From NCBI RefSeq assembly GCF_003253005.1, contig NZ_QEPZ01000005.1:1-64000 (forward strand): DNA of 64,000 bases. The letters are read 5' to 3'. The notes below the pieces were generated by a model. It was not told the DNA's origin, ran no database searches, and worked only from the letters and a program-made list of their open reading frames with translations. This DNA comes from Haemophilus parainfluenzae. GTDB taxonomy: Bacteria; Pseudomonadota; Gammaproteobacteria; Enterobacterales; Pasteurellaceae. The translations under genes were made by a program, and so were the position numbers. Below, one piece after another: positions 12,489 to 22,067 of this stretch; the first letter of the stretch is position 1; every line of letters starts with the position of its first letter.

Positions 12489-13780
12489 TTATGGTTCTCC
12501 GAAATATTGGTTAAATAAGGATGAAGCAAATCTAAAAGACGCTGTAATGCACCACGATTTTCGATTAATACTTCATAGCCTGCATTGCCTAAACGTTGAC
12601 GTGCTTCTTTTGAATTCAATAACTTATCAATAATCTCTGCCAACGCTTTCTCTGTGGAGTTGATTTGTAACACACCTTGTACTTCTAAGAGCGAGGTAAA
12701 AACTTCAGGGAAATTGAAGGTATACTTTCCACTCACAACGGGTAATTTAAATGCCAAAGGCTCGAGAGGATTATGTCCCCCATGTTTGACCAAACTTCCA
12801 CCGACAAACGCAATATCTGAAATACCATACATCAACATCAACTCGCCCATGGTATCACCCAGAATCACTTGGGTATTATCTGAAGGAATCTCTCCCGTTG
12901 AACGACGAATAAAGTTAAAGTTGGCTTTTTCTATTAAATCCGCCACTGGATTAAAACGCTCAGGATGACGTGGCACCAGCAATAACAGTAAATTTGGATG
13001 TTTTTTCAGTAACAAATGATGCGCTTGTAAAATGAGTTCTTCTTCTCCTTCGTGCGTACTCGCGGCAATCCAAATCTGACGGTCTTTCGCCCAGCTCTCA
13101 TGAAGCGTTGCAATGTCTTTGAGTAACTCATCACTGACCACAAGATCATATTTAATATTGCCAGTTAATTGAAGGCGATCTTTCTCATAACCTAACTCTA
13201 AATAACGCTTTCCACTGATGCTATCTTGCGGTGCAATCAGGCTAATTTGAGAGAACATTCTTTGTAAGCGTTTTTTTACCTTGCCATAACGTCTGGCTGA
13301 ACGTGCAGAAAGGCGTGCATTGGCGACAATGAAAGGAATATCTCGACGAGCCAAACAATCAATCAAATTTGGCCAAAGTTCCGTTTCAATCACAATGAAT
13401 ACTTTAGGTTGAATAAAATCAATAAAACGATTGATGACACAAGGTAAATCGTAAGGCAAATAACAATGCACCACAGTTTCCCCGAACGCCGCTTTTACTC
13501 GTTCAGATCCTGTTGGTGTAACCGTTGTAAATGTGATCGGTAAATTCGGGTATTCCTTCTGAATACGTTTTACTAGCGGCGTAGCAGCAATCACTTCCCC
13601 TACCGATGCAGCATGAATGACGATCCCATCTTGTGTAGGCTTAGCAAGATTCGCATAAATACCATATCGCTCGCCTAAACGCTTACGATAATTAGGGGCC
13701 TTAAGACTTCGTAGCAACATGAAGAACAGCACAAAAGGCTGAATTAGATACATCAGGCAGGTATAAAAAAAACGCCACAT
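12485..13780 (-). CDS. waaA: 3-deoxy-D-manno-octulosonic acid (Kdo) transferase
   Basis: A 431-residue GT30 glycosyltransferase that adds Kdo to lipid A precursor at the inner membrane. The N-terminus has a hydrophobic anchor (residues 4-24) followed by the RLGERYG motif. The acceptor block HAASVGEV and the C-terminal [17 protein letters not shown] are typical. Haemophilus KdtA is known to add a single, phosphorylated Kdo. The gene is divergent from lgtF and forms a tight operon with coaD and the YceK-type gene. Confidence 0.95.
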   Translation of the reverse strand: MWRFFYTCLMYLIQPFVLFFMLLRSLKAPNYRKRLGERYGIYANLAKPTQDGIVIHAASVGEVIAATPLVKRIQKEYPNLPITFTTVTPTGSERVKAAFGETVVHCYLPYDLPCVINRFIDFIQPKVFIVIETELWPNLIDCLARRDIPFIVANARLSARSARRYGKVKKRLQRMFSQISLIAPQDSISGKRYLELGYEKDRLQLTGNIKYDLVVSDELLKDIATLHESWAKDRQIWIAASTHEGEEELILQAHHLLLKKHPNLLLLLVPRHPERFNPVADLIEKANFNFIRRSTGEIPSDNTQVILGDTMGELMLMYGISDIAFVGGSLVKHGGHNPLEPLAFKLPVVSGKYTFNFPEVFTSLLEVQGVLQINSTEKALAEIIDKLLNSKEARQRLGNAGYEVLIENRGALQRLLDLLHPYLTNISENHK

Positions 13781-13841
13781 AAAATAAATTCGGTTATACT
13801 TACAAAAACTTCGGCTAGTATAGCAAAAAAAGGATCAAAAT

Positions 13842-14600
13842 ATGCCAACAATTAGCGTCGCCATGATTGTCAAAAATGAAGCGGCAGATCTTGCTCAATG
13901 TCTTGATACGGTAAAAGATTGGGTAGATGAAATCATTATTGTCGATTCAGGCAGTACTGATAACACCCAAGAAATCGCGGAACAATATGGTGCAAAATTT
14001 TATTCACATCCTGATTGGCCTGGTTTTGGCAAACAACGCCAACGTGCACAACAATATGTCACCAGTGATTATGTTTTGTGGTTAGATGCCGATGAACGTG
14101 TCACACCGAAACTGCGTGAATCCATTCAACAAGCCGTTCAACAAGATGCACCAAATACGGTTTATGATATTCCTCGTGTGAGTGAAGTGTTTGGACGTGA
14201 AATCCGTCATTCAGGTTGGTATCCGGATTATGTGGTGCGTTTATATCGTACAAATTATACGGGCTATAATGATTCACTCGTACATGAAAAAGTGGTTTAT
14301 CCTGAAAACACGAAAGTACAGAAATTAGCTGGAGATCTAGAGCATTTCACCTATAAAAGCATTCATCACTACTTGGTGAAATCCGCGGGCTACGCCAAAG
14401 CTTGGGCTGATCAACGCCAAGCTAAAGGTAAAAAAGCAACATTGTGGCAAGGTATCAGTCATGCCATTGGGTGCTTTGTCAAAATGTACATTTTAAAAGC
14501 AGGGTTCTTAGATGGAAAACAAGGTTTCCTGCTGGCAGTACTTTCAGCCCACTCCACCTTTGTGAAGTATGCTGATTTGTGGGAACGCGATCAACACTAA
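13842..14600 (+). CDS. lgtF: LPS core glycosyltransferase of the LgtF/WaaE family
   Basis: A 252-residue GT2 (GT-A fold) enzyme. It starts [14 protein letters not shown], carries [12 protein letters not shown] (residues 31-42) for nucleotide-sugar binding, and has the metal-binding DxD as LDADER (81-86). In H. influenzae the matching gene beside kdtA adds glucose to the inner-core heptose. The close match to that neighbourhood supports the name; the exact sugar is inferred. It ends at an inverted-USS terminator. Confidence 0.88.
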   Translation: MPTISVAMIVKNEAADLAQCLDTVKDWVDEIIIVDSGSTDNTQEIAEQYGAKFYSHPDWPGFGKQRQRAQQYVTSDYVLWLDADERVTPKLRESIQQAVQQDAPNTVYDIPRVSEVFGREIRHSGWYPDYVVRLYRTNYTGYNDSLVHEKVVYPENTKVQKLAGDLEHFTYKSIHHYLVKSAGYAKAWADQRQAKGKKATLWQGISHAIGCFVKMYILKAGFLDGKQGFLLAVLSAHSTFVKYADLWERDQH

Positions 14601-14610
14601 TCAAAAACAA

Positions 14611-14639
14611 AAAGTGCGGTGAATTTTCACCGCACTTTT
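14611..14639. terminator. Inverted-USS bidirectional terminator
   Basis: A near-perfect hairpin (aaagtgcggtgaa / ttcaccgcacttt) lies between convergent lgtF and the first adhesin gene. Both arms are uptake-signal cores. Confidence 0.9.
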
Positions 14640-14685
14640 GGGATTTATTCATGATGGGAAAATCCCATCATAAACGATTACGCTA

Positions 14686-17600
14686 TTACCATTGGTAACC
14701 TACACCAACTCCGGCACCCACATCACCACTGGTGTTTGCGTTACCTTGAAGTTTTAAGATTACTTTACCGTTATCACTAATACGAGAATAACCTACAGCT
14801 AAAGCGTTTTGACCTTTGAAGGTACCCGCTGCTGCTGCCACCATTGCTCTACCCGGAGTATAAGCTTGTGGTAATGCTGCCGCCGCATTCGCACCTGCAA
14901 TACCTGCACGCGCTTGTTTGCTGTGTTTGTTTACTTTTCTATTTAGGTTATCAATAGCGCCAGCTTGACGATTAACAACACTATTTAGGTTATTAACAGT
15001 TGTACCTAAATTCGCTACTTTTTCGTTTGTAGCATGTAATTGGCTACCATTCACAGCTTGTTTAGATGTTGAATTAAGATCCGCATCTTTCACATTATTG
15101 ATATTGGTTGCTGCACCATTTTTACCTGCAAGATTTAAACCTTTATCATCAGAGGTAATTGTAGTTGCATTATCACCACTACCGATAGTAACGCCATTTT
15201 TTGCTTTTACGCTATTCACATCAATATCTTGTGCTAATGCATAAGTTACAGATTTTCCATCACGTTTTACTTTTAAGTTTTTACCAGCAGTGTGAGTAAC
15301 CGTATCGCCAGATTTAACTGCAACTCCGTTATCATTAGCAGTTGAAGTTGTGATAACCTCTTGTGAGTCAGCTACTTTCACGAAAGTTGCTGCGCTGTTA
15401 ATTGCCTTAGCAACTGTATCAACTGTCGCTAACTTACCTTTATCAGCATCAGAAACTGTCACTTTACCTGCATTAGCTGCTTTAGGATCTGTTGCAGCTT
15501 CTTTAATAGAACCTTTATTATTATTAATAACAGAGGTTGCATTTACAGAAAAGTTAACTTTCGCATTACCATCTTTATCCACAGTTGGGGTAATCGTTAC
15601 TGAATTATCATCACTCGCAAAATCAAGACCTTTACCATTAGTTATAGCCGCAGCCTGATTTCCATTAGTTTTTAAATTCCAACCTGCATTTAACACATCA
15701 TTAACTGTAGCTGCTTCTTTTTTCTCTGCATCGGTTAATATAGGCGTTTTAACTTCAGTTGCATTAACTACATTACCACCAGTCACTTTAGCTGGTGCAG
15801 TTAAATGATCATCTAAGTTAGTTACTTTACCATTTTCAACAGTTGTTCCTTTATCTTCTTCACCAGCTGCTGGTTTAACAGTAATTTTTGAAACTTCGAT
15901 CTTATCGGCTAAACCGTAAGTAAATACTGTGTTATCACCTGTTGTTGTTTGGTTGGCAACCAAGTTCTTACCTGCAACAAATGCTACATTTGAACCCGCT
16001 TTAATAGTTGCATTTGCACTGTTATCAGCAGTTTTTACAACTTGCTTGTCATTATTTTCAACACGAGCAGTCCAGAATGAGCTGTTAATTGCATCTTTTA
16101 CTGTATCAACTGTTGCTAACTTACCTTTATCTGAATCTGCAACCGTTACTTTACCAGCGTCATCACCATCAACTTTAGCTGCTGTTACGTTACCTTTAAC
16201 ACCATTAACCACGTTTGTAGCATTTACAGAAAAGTTAACTTTCGCATTACCATCTTTATCCACAGTTGGGGTAATCGTTACTGAATTATCACCACTTGCA
16301 AAATCAAGACCTTTACCATTAGTTATAGCCGCAGCCTGATTTCCATTAGTTTTTAAATTCCAACCTGCATTTAACACATCATTAACTGTAGCTGCTTCTT
16401 TTTTCTCTGCATCGGTTAATGTAGGCGTTTTAACTTCAGTTGCATTAACTACATTACCACCGGTCAATTTAGCTGGTGCAGTTAAATGATCATCTAAGTT
16501 AGTTACTTTACCATTTTCAACAGTTGTTCCTTTATCTTCTTCACCAGCTGCTGGTTTAACAGTAATTTTTGAAACTTCGATCTTATCGGCTAAACCGTAA
16601 GTAAATACTGTGTTATCACCTGTTGTTGTTTGGTTGGCAACCAAGTTCTTACCTGCAACAAATGCTACATTTGAACCCGCTTTAATAGTTGCATTTGCAC
16701 TGTTATCAGCAGTTTTTACAACTTGCTTGTCATTATTTTCAACACGAGCAGTCCAGAATGAGCTGTTAATTGCATCTTTTACTGTATCAACTGTTGCTAA
16801 CTTACCTTTATCTGAATCTGCAACCGTTACTTTACCAGCGTCATCACCATCAACTTTAGCTGCTGTTACGTTACCCTTAACTTTATCAATCACTTTTTTC
16901 GCATCAACATCAACAGAAACTGTTGTTGTATCTACACCATTCTCGTCACGTTCAGTTTTGACTTTGACTACAGTGCCATCACCATCTGCAAAGTTAACTA
17001 CATCGTTTGGCGTTACTTTTTCGGTGTCTGATACCTTATCAGAGCTAGTTTTACCATCTAAAGTAGACTTACCATTTTGCTGAACATAGAAACCTGATTT
17101 ATTCACGGTTTGATCTAACTGATCTTTATTTACAGCTTGATCTGGTTGTGTAGCCCAGCCCACATTATTTAACTGAACACCATTTTTCCCTGCGGTAATC
17201 TTATCCTTAGATTCTGGTTTAGTTTTATCATAACCAGTGGCAGTAATATTGCCTTCGTCATCATAGGTATAGGCATTACCTTTCTCATACGGATGATTTT
17301 CTGTATCAGAGTCAGTTAATTTAGCGCCTTTTTTATCAATTTTAGATGCTTCAACTGGCTGAGCATTCTCTTTAATGTCGCCATTTTCATCTACTGGATA
17401 CCATTTACCATCACTCGCTTTAGCTACATTTACCGTTTTACCATCAGGTGTTGTTGTTGTGCTTGCGTAGTCAAGAGGTGAATCTACAGAAATATTTACG
17501 GTACGCACACCATCAATTGTAGAACCATCTACATCTACATTGCCTGTACCAACAAAGTTAACAGTATGTCCAACTGACACATTTTTCTCATAGTTATTAC

Positions 17601-18960
17601 CAGATGCAGTAATGTTCCAACCAGCATTAACATAATTATTTAAATTAGTAAGCGCAGTTTTTACATCTCCTGCAGCAGGAGGTGCAGTATAATTGCTACC
17701 TTCAGCAGTAGTTAATGGTTGTGAGAATCCACTTAACGTACCATCTTTATTTAAAGTAACACCCAAAGCATTAGCTGTTTGGTTTGCTGCCTTACCTAAA
17801 GTTTCAGCCACTCGGTAAAGTTGTGAACCATTAATTGCATCAGTTGAGTCTGCTGTAATTTCACCAGCTGCAATATGTTTAATTTGACGCTCTCCGCCAT
17901 TCGCTGAACCTACAGAAACGAAGTTTCCTTGTTTACTTGCAGCTTTATTATTTGTTCCGGTTTCATCTTTTCCACCTAAATTACCGGCAAAACCAGAATA
18001 AACTAATGGAGAGCCTTCAGCTGTAGTTGAGTTTACAGCAATAACTTTAGTTGTATCTGCTCCAGCATCACTACCATGACCTAATACAACAGCACCATCA
18101 CGGCCTGCGGCTACAGTTATATTTGAACCTAATGCTGAAACATTATTACTGGATATTTTTGAATTTGCACCTACAGTAGCAATGTTTGTACCTGATAATA
18201 CTGAGTTACTACCCACATTAATAGAATTCGCCCCAGATACTGTTGAAGCACTACCAACAGTAATGGAATCCCAAGAATTAGCTGTAGCGCTTTGCCCCAT
18301 AGCAGTAGAGTAAGTTCCCAAAGCTTTTGATTGTGCACCAGTTGCAGTAGCTCGCTGAATTGCCTGTGCCTGTTGACCGACAGCAGTTGATGACTGTCCT
18401 TTCGCCTGAGCAACTTTACCTACTGCGGTAGAGTCCAACTCATTTGCAACAGCGTGGGCACCAAGTGCAGTACTGCCTTGACCAGTAGCTAATGAATATG
18501 CCCCTAATGCAACCGCTGCATTTTGAGCGTTTGCACCATCACCAACCTTACCATTTGCAGTATTACCAGTTGCTTGAGACATTAAACCTATTGCGACATG
18601 TGCATTACCGGCTGTACCAGAATTAGAACCAGAAAGAGCACCATTACCAATTGCAATACCATCGTAAGCATTTACTTTTGCACCAGCCTCATTCTTACTT
18701 AAACCTGTTTTAGCTGTATAGTCTGCAGATCCATAAAACTGATCTGATACTGTAGTCGTTCCAATTGCTAGTCCGCCTCTATCTTCCGCTTTATAAACTA
18801 CTTCTGCAGCTTGTACTCCACCTGCCACAACAGCTAAAAGTGCGGTAGAAATTGCGGCTAATTTTACAGATTTTGATTTACCTTTTGCGGACGCTAATTC
18901 ACCTACAGCAGTCCAAGTTTGGGTTGCGTGATTCCAAATTACTTTAAAAATGTTGTTCAT
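14686..18960 (-). CDS. Trimeric autotransporter adhesin (YadA/Hia type) with ESPR signal
   Basis: A 1424-residue type Vc secretion protein. It begins with an extended ESPR signal (MNNIFKVIWNHATQTW) and a hydrophobic core that ends at AQA near residue 50. YadA-type head repeats (AxGxxSxAxG) fill about 85-300, a neck HIAAGEITADSTDAINGSQL lies near 360-380, and repeated stalk modules follow. Two modules of 227 residues (about 693-913 and 920-1140) are almost identical. A C-terminal neck (AVNGSQL near 1300) leads to the trimeric beta-barrel anchor, from about 1343 to the final GVGVGYQW. The ribosome site AGGAG is well placed. No frameshift is seen, so the gene looks functional. The receptor is unknown. 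Confidence 0.96.
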   Translation of the reverse strand: MNNIFKVIWNHATQTWTAVGELASAKGKSKSVKLAAISTALLAVVAGGVQAAEVVYKAEDRGGLAIGTTTVSDQFYGSADYTAKTGLSKNEAGAKVNAYDGIAIGNGALSGSNSGTAGNAHVAIGLMSQATGNTANGKVGDGANAQNAAVALGAYSLATGQGSTALGAHAVANELDSTAVGKVAQAKGQSSTAVGQQAQAIQRATATGAQSKALGTYSTAMGQSATANSWDSITVGSASTVSGANSINVGSNSVLSGTNIATVGANSKISSNNVSALGSNITVAAGRDGAVVLGHGSDAGADTTKVIAVNSTTAEGSPLVYSGFAGNLGGKDETGTNNKAASKQGNFVSVGSANGGERQIKHIAAGEITADSTDAINGSQLYRVAETLGKAANQTANALGVTLNKDGTLSGFSQPLTTAEGSNYTAPPAAGDVKTALTNLNNYVNAGWNITASGNNYEKNVSVGHTVNFVGTGNVDVDGSTIDGVRTVNISVDSPLDYASTTTTPDGKTVNVAKASDGKWYPVDENGDIKENAQPVEASKIDKKGAKLTDSDTENHPYEKGNAYTYDDEGNITATGYDKTKPESKDKITAGKNGVQLNNVGWATQPDQAVNKDQLDQTVNKSGFYVQQNGKSTLDGKTSSDKVSDTEKVTPNDVVNFADGDGTVVKVKTERDENGVDTTTVSVDVDAKKVIDKVKGNVTAAKVDGDDAGKVTVADSDKGKLATVDTVKDAINSSFWTARVENNDKQVVKTADNSANATIKAGSNVAFVAGKNLVANQTTTGDNTVFTYGLADKIEVSKITVKPAAGEEDKGTTVENGKVTNLDDHLTAPAKLTGGNVVNATEVKTPTLTDAEKKEAATVNDVLNAGWNLKTNGNQAAAITNGKGLDFASGDNSVTITPTVDKDGNAKVNFSVNATNVVNGVKGNVTAAKVDGDDAGKVTVADSDKGKLATVDTVKDAINSSFWTARVENNDKQVVKTADNSANATIKAGSNVAFVAGKNLVANQTTTGDNTVFTYGLADKIEVSKITVKPAAGEEDKGTTVENGKVTNLDDHLTAPAKVTGGNVVNATEVKTPILTDAEKKEAATVNDVLNAGWNLKTNGNQAAAITNGKGLDFASDDNSVTITPTVDKDGNAKVNFSVNATSVINNNKGSIKEAATDPKAANAGKVTVSDADKGKLATVDTVAKAINSAATFVKVADSQEVITTSTANDNGVAVKSGDTVTHTAGKNLKVKRDGKSVTYALAQDIDVNSVKAKNGVTIGSGDNATTITSDDKGLNLAGKNGAATNINNVKDADLNSTSKQAVNGSQLHATNEKVANLGTTVNNLNSVVNRQAGAIDNLNRKVNKHSKQARAGIAGANAAAALPQAYTPGRAMVAAAAGTFKGQNALAVGYSRISDNGKVILKLQGNANTSGDVGAGVGVGYQW
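15540..16200 (-). repeat. Adhesin internal repeat, copy B (681-bp period)
   Basis: This stretch matches 16221-16881 with an offset of exactly 681 bp (227 codons). By eye only about five bases differ, clustered in the left third. It encodes one stalk module of the adhesin, and the exact codon multiple keeps the frame open. Confidence 0.93.
16221..16881 (-). repeat. Adhesin internal repeat, copy A (681-bp period)
   Basis: Partner of 15540-16200. Outside the shared block the flanking modules are related but clearly diverged, so the near-identity reflects a recent in-frame duplication or gene conversion between modules. Confidence 0.93.
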
Positions 18961-19266
18961 TCAGGTTTTCTCCTAGTATTAAAACAGATAACAGCGGCTA
19001 TTCGCTGTCGAGCATAACGAATAGATAAACAACCTTGTTTATCAGATTAACGTCTTTTATAACAAATCTGTCTATAAAATACGTCGTTTAAATTTCGTGC
19101 GAATTCTACAGGCAATCAAAATAAATGAAAAGTATCTTTACCAAACTTTACAATCTTTACATCGTAAATCATTACTTTACATTCAATCTCTGTGAATAAA
19201 GGATAACTTTATAACGTAAGTGCGGTAAAATCCACTCCGACCACACTTTATAAAATGAGAGAAAAT
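18961..19266 (-). promoter_or_regulatory. Adhesin upstream region: two leader hairpins and phased GTAAAG repeats
   Basis: This 306-bp gap separates the adhesin gene from the divergent DUF4298 gene. Next to the adhesin start are two hairpins, acagcg-6-cgctgt at 18991-19008 and gataaac-6-gtttatc at 19024-19043. Further out, CTTTAC (GTAAAG on the adhesin strand) occurs at 19136, 19146, 19155 and 19175, spaced about 10, 9 and 20 bp apart. This could be a regulator binding array for either gene. I could not pick a convincing promoter. Confidence 0.5.
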
Positions 19267-19590
19267 ATGCTATCAAAAGAACGTTTATCCCAACTTGCCG
19301 AAATGGAAAGTATTTTAGATGAAGCAAATAGTTTTCTTGCCGAGGCAGAACAATTTTTGGAAAAATGGCAGGCGTTTTTGCCCAAAATGAAACGCTTAGA
19401 ACATTATTACTTCGAAGGCGATTGGCGAGAGAATTTCGAGGCTTACGAAAATGGCGAAGTACCAAAAGACCAACCTTGCGGTGTACTTTCCGAAGACTTA
19501 GTTTTTAACGCCAGTGTTGCACAACAAGGCTTGGCGATTGAGTATTTGAAAGTAGTGACGAAAATTCTTGATCAAACGAATGGGCAGTAA
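19267..19590 (+). CDS. DUF4298-family protein
   Basis: A 107-residue soluble, acidic and mostly helical protein that I recognise as DUF4298-like (PKMKRLEHYYFEGDWRENFEAY near the middle, then CGVLSEDLVFN). The function of the family is unknown. I start at the ATG at 19267, which has a GAGAGA ribosome site; an in-frame ATG four codons upstream (19255) lacks one. It stands alone between the divergent adhesin and convergent tpiA. Confidence 0.75.
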   Translation: MLSKERLSQLAEMESILDEANSFLAEAEQFLEKWQAFLPKMKRLEHYYFEGDWRENFEAYENGEVPKDQPCGVLSEDLVFNASVAQQGLAIEYLKVVTKILDQTNGQ

Positions 19591-19620
19591 TTGGCGATGC
19601 AGTTTGCTTGAATTCATAAA

Positions 19621-19650
19621 CAAAGTGCGGTGAAAATTCACCGCACTTTG
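19621..19650. terminator. Inverted-USS bidirectional terminator
   Basis: A 14-bp perfect stem (caaagtgcggtgaa / ttcaccgcactttg) with a two-base loop, between the convergent DUF4298 gene and tpiA. Both arms contain uptake-signal cores. Confidence 0.92.
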
Positions 19651-19673
19651 TTGTTATTCTAATTAACTAAAAA

Positions 19674-20465
19674 TTAATTTTTCGCTGCTGCCGCTGCTTT
19701 TACAATTACTGCAAATGCTGGGGCTTTTAATGATGCGCCACCTACTAATGCACCGTCGATGTCTGGCTGAGTAAATAATTCAGCGGCATTTGCATCATTT
19801 ACAGAACCTCCGTATTGAATGATCACTTGATCTGCTACAGCTTGTGATTTTGCAGCGATGTGACCGCGGATAAATGCGTGAACGGCTTGTGCTTGTGCTG
19901 GAGTCGCAGATTTACCCGTACCGATCGCCCAGATTGGTTCGTATGCGATCACTGCACCGTTGAATGCTTCTACGCCTAATGCATTGATGACTGCATCAAT
20001 TTGACGCGCACATACTTCTTCAGTTTTACCTGCTTCGTTTTCAGCTTCAGTTTCACCGATACATAATACTGGCACTAAGCCTGCTTCTTTTAATGCACCA
20101 AATTTTTTTGCTACAAATTCGTCGCTTTCTTTGTGGTAAGTACGACGCTCAGAGTGACCGATAATGATGTATTTTGCACCAAAATCTTTTAACATTTCGC
20201 TAGAAATATCACCAGTAAATGCACCGTTCACATTGATATCTACGTTTTGCGCACCTAATTGAACCACACTTTTACCGCCACAGCTGCAACCACAACTAGA
20301 AAGTGCTGCTTCAGCCGTACCTAAATACATAACGGGGGGAGCAATTGCTACATCACAACCTGTTACATCATGTAATTCCGCTTTTAATCCCTCGATTAAT
20401 TCTTTGGTGAACGCTTTGGAACCGTTTAATTTCCAGTTACCCATCACTAAAGGACGACGTGCCAT
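19674..20465 (-). CDS. tpiA: Triosephosphate isomerase
   Basis: A 263-residue TIM-barrel enzyme of glycolysis that interconverts DHAP and glyceraldehyde 3-phosphate. Asn10 and Lys12 (GNWKLNG), the catalytic histidine block GHSERR, the catalytic glutamate block [11 protein letters not shown], and GGSVN and GALVGGASL for phosphate binding are all present. A short insertion with three clustered cysteines (CGCSCGG) precedes QLGAQNVD; as I recall it is also present in H. influenzae TpiA but not in E. coli. Length is otherwise normal. Confidence 0.97.
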   Translation of the reverse strand: MARRPLVMGNWKLNGSKAFTKELIEGLKAELHDVTGCDVAIAPPVMYLGTAEAALSSCGCSCGGKSVVQLGAQNVDINVNGAFTGDISSEMLKDFGAKYIIIGHSERRTYHKESDEFVAKKFGALKEAGLVPVLCIGETEAENEAGKTEEVCARQIDAVINALGVEAFNGAVIAYEPIWAIGTGKSATPAQAQAVHAFIRGHIAAKSQAVADQVIIQYGGSVNDANAAELFTQPDIDGALVGGASLKAPAFAVIVKAAAAAKN

Positions 20466-20664
20466 TTTTGTTTCTCCATATTGAATAAATAAAAAGTGCG
20501 TTTACTATACCAAACTTTGGGCAGATTTCTTTGTGCAAAATCACATTTTGAAAATTTTTTTGGGTAAATGATGATTATTTTGTGCTAAAAAGCTACAATC
20601 TACTGTACGGAACCGATAAAAAATAACCAATTTTATAAATAAACGGAAAATAGGTCTGGTAACA

Positions 20665-21099
20665 ATGAAAATTTTCAAAGCCGAACAATGGAATATAGAA
20701 GTGCTTGCTCCACTCTTTGAAGCCTATCGACTTGCCAACGGAATGAGTGAAAATCCTGACCGCACTTTAACCTTTTTAACGAATCGTATACGTTTTAATG
20801 AAAGCATGTTTTTTGTTGCTGTAAACGAAAACTCACAGGCGATTGGTTTTATTCAACTTTATCCTCGCTTATCCTCTTTACAACTACAACGCTATTGGCA
20901 ATTAACCGATATTTTTGTAAAAGAAGACAAACATCAAGCCGAGATTTATGCTGCCCTTATTTCTAAAGCGAAAGAGTTTGTCCGTTATACACAATCTAAT
21001 CGTTTAGTGGCGGAATTGAGTCAAGCTCAACAGAATATTTTAGAACGCGAAGGATTTAAGCTAAACACGAAAAAAAGTTTGTTTGAATTAACTCTCTAA
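20665..21099 (+). CDS. GNAT-family N-acetyltransferase
   Basis: A 144-residue single-domain protein with the GNAT pattern: a mixed N-terminal half, a central strand ([21 protein letters not shown]) and a helix after the acetyl-CoA loop region. The usual Q/RxxGxG/A loop is not conserved ([12 protein letters not shown]), so activity is uncertain. It overlaps the xerC start by one base (TAATG), indicating co-translation. The substrate is unknown. Confidence 0.75.
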   Translation: MKIFKAEQWNIEVLAPLFEAYRLANGMSENPDRTLTFLTNRIRFNESMFFVAVNENSQAIGFIQLYPRLSSLQLQRYWQLTDIFVKEDKHQAEIYAALISKAKEFVRYTQSNRLVAELSQAQQNILEREGFKLNTKKSLFELTL

Positions 21100-21986
21100 T
21101 GCATACACTCCTCAATCAATATTGGGATTACTTGCGAATTGAACGCCAAGTAAGCCCACATACGCTCACCAATTATCAACATCAACTGGATGCGATTTTA
21201 GCGATTTTGGCTGAAAAAGGTATTCAGCACTGGCAGCAAGTGAATCCTAGTGTGGTTCGTCTTATTTTGGCGGAAAGCCGTAAGCAAGGTTTAAAAGAAA
21301 AAAGCTTAGCATTACGTTTGTCTGCTCTTCGTCAGTTCTTCAGCTATCTTGTGCAGCAAGATCAAATGAAAGTAAATCCGGCAACGGGGATTTCAGCACC
21401 GAAACAAGGCAAGCATTTACCGAAAAATATTGATGCTGAACAGGTCCAAAAATTGCTTTCAAATGATAGCAAAGATCCCATTGATTTGCGTGATCGTGCG
21501 ATGATGGAATTGATGTATAGCTCAGGGCTTCGCTTATCTGAATTACAAGGATTAAACCTCAATAGTATTAACACTCGTGTACGTGAAGTCAGAGTGATTG
21601 GTAAAGGAAACAAAGAACGTATTGTGCCCTTTGGACGTTATGCTTCTCATGCAATTCAACAATGGTTGAAAGTACGCCCTTTATTTAATCCAAAAGATGA
21701 AGCCCTTTTTGTAAGCCAACAGGGAAATCGCCTTACTCATCGCTCTATTCAAAAGCGAATGGAAACCTGGGGCATTCGCCAAGGATTAAATAGTCATCTC
21801 AACCCACATAAACTACGTCACTCTTTTGCAACGCATATGCTGGAAGCAAGTTCAGATTTGCGGGCTGTTCAAGAACTTTTAGGGCACAGCAATTTGTCCA
21901 CCACGCAAATTTATACGCATTTAAATTTCCAACATCTTGCAGAGGTCTATGACCAAGCTCACCCACGTGCAAAACGAAAAAAATAA
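21099..21986 (+). CDS. xerC: Site-specific tyrosine recombinase XerC
   Basis: A 295-residue recombinase that acts with XerD at dif to resolve chromosome dimers. It has an N-terminal SAM-like core-binding domain ([13 protein letters not shown]) and a catalytic domain with Arg in SSGLRLSEL, Lys in GKGNKER, the [12 protein letters not shown] block, [15 protein letters not shown] and the nucleophile Tyr in that last block. Length and N-terminus fit XerC rather than XerD. It is coupled to the GNAT gene upstream. Confidence 0.93.
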   Translation: MHTLLNQYWDYLRIERQVSPHTLTNYQHQLDAILAILAEKGIQHWQQVNPSVVRLILAESRKQGLKEKSLALRLSALRQFFSYLVQQDQMKVNPATGISAPKQGKHLPKNIDAEQVQKLLSNDSKDPIDLRDRAMMELMYSSGLRLSELQGLNLNSINTRVREVRVIGKGNKERIVPFGRYASHAIQQWLKVRPLFNPKDEALFVSQQGNRLTHRSIQKRMETWGIRQGLNSHLNPHKLRHSFATHMLEASSDLRAVQELLGHSNLSTTQIYTHLNFQHLAEVYDQAHPRAKRKK

Positions 21987-22025
21987 AGTGCGGTCAAAAA
22001 ATCATTATGTTTTTTAACCGCACTT
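21985..22025 (+). terminator. Inverted-USS terminator after xerC
   Basis: An aaagtgcggt arm directly at the xerC stop pairs with aaccgcactt across a roughly 20-base AT-rich loop. Confidence 0.75.
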
Positions 22026-22033
22026 CTAAACAA

Positions 22034-22060
22034 AAAGGCGACCTTTCGGTAGCCTTTATT
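22034..22060 (-). terminator. lptD terminator
   Basis: On the minus strand a stem aaaggctacc-gaaa-ggtcgccttt (one mismatch, GNRA-type loop) is followed by TTTTTGTTT, a standard intrinsic terminator just past lptD. It is not USS-based. Confidence 0.85.
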
Positions 22061-22067
22061 CATTTCA

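Noticed and set aside
15350-17083. Long plus-strand open frames opposite the adhesin (102, 136 and 157 codons)
   Set aside because: They are antisense to the repetitive adhesin and repeat with the same 681-bp period. The strand bias of Ala/Thr/Val codons creates them, and they have no ribosome sites.
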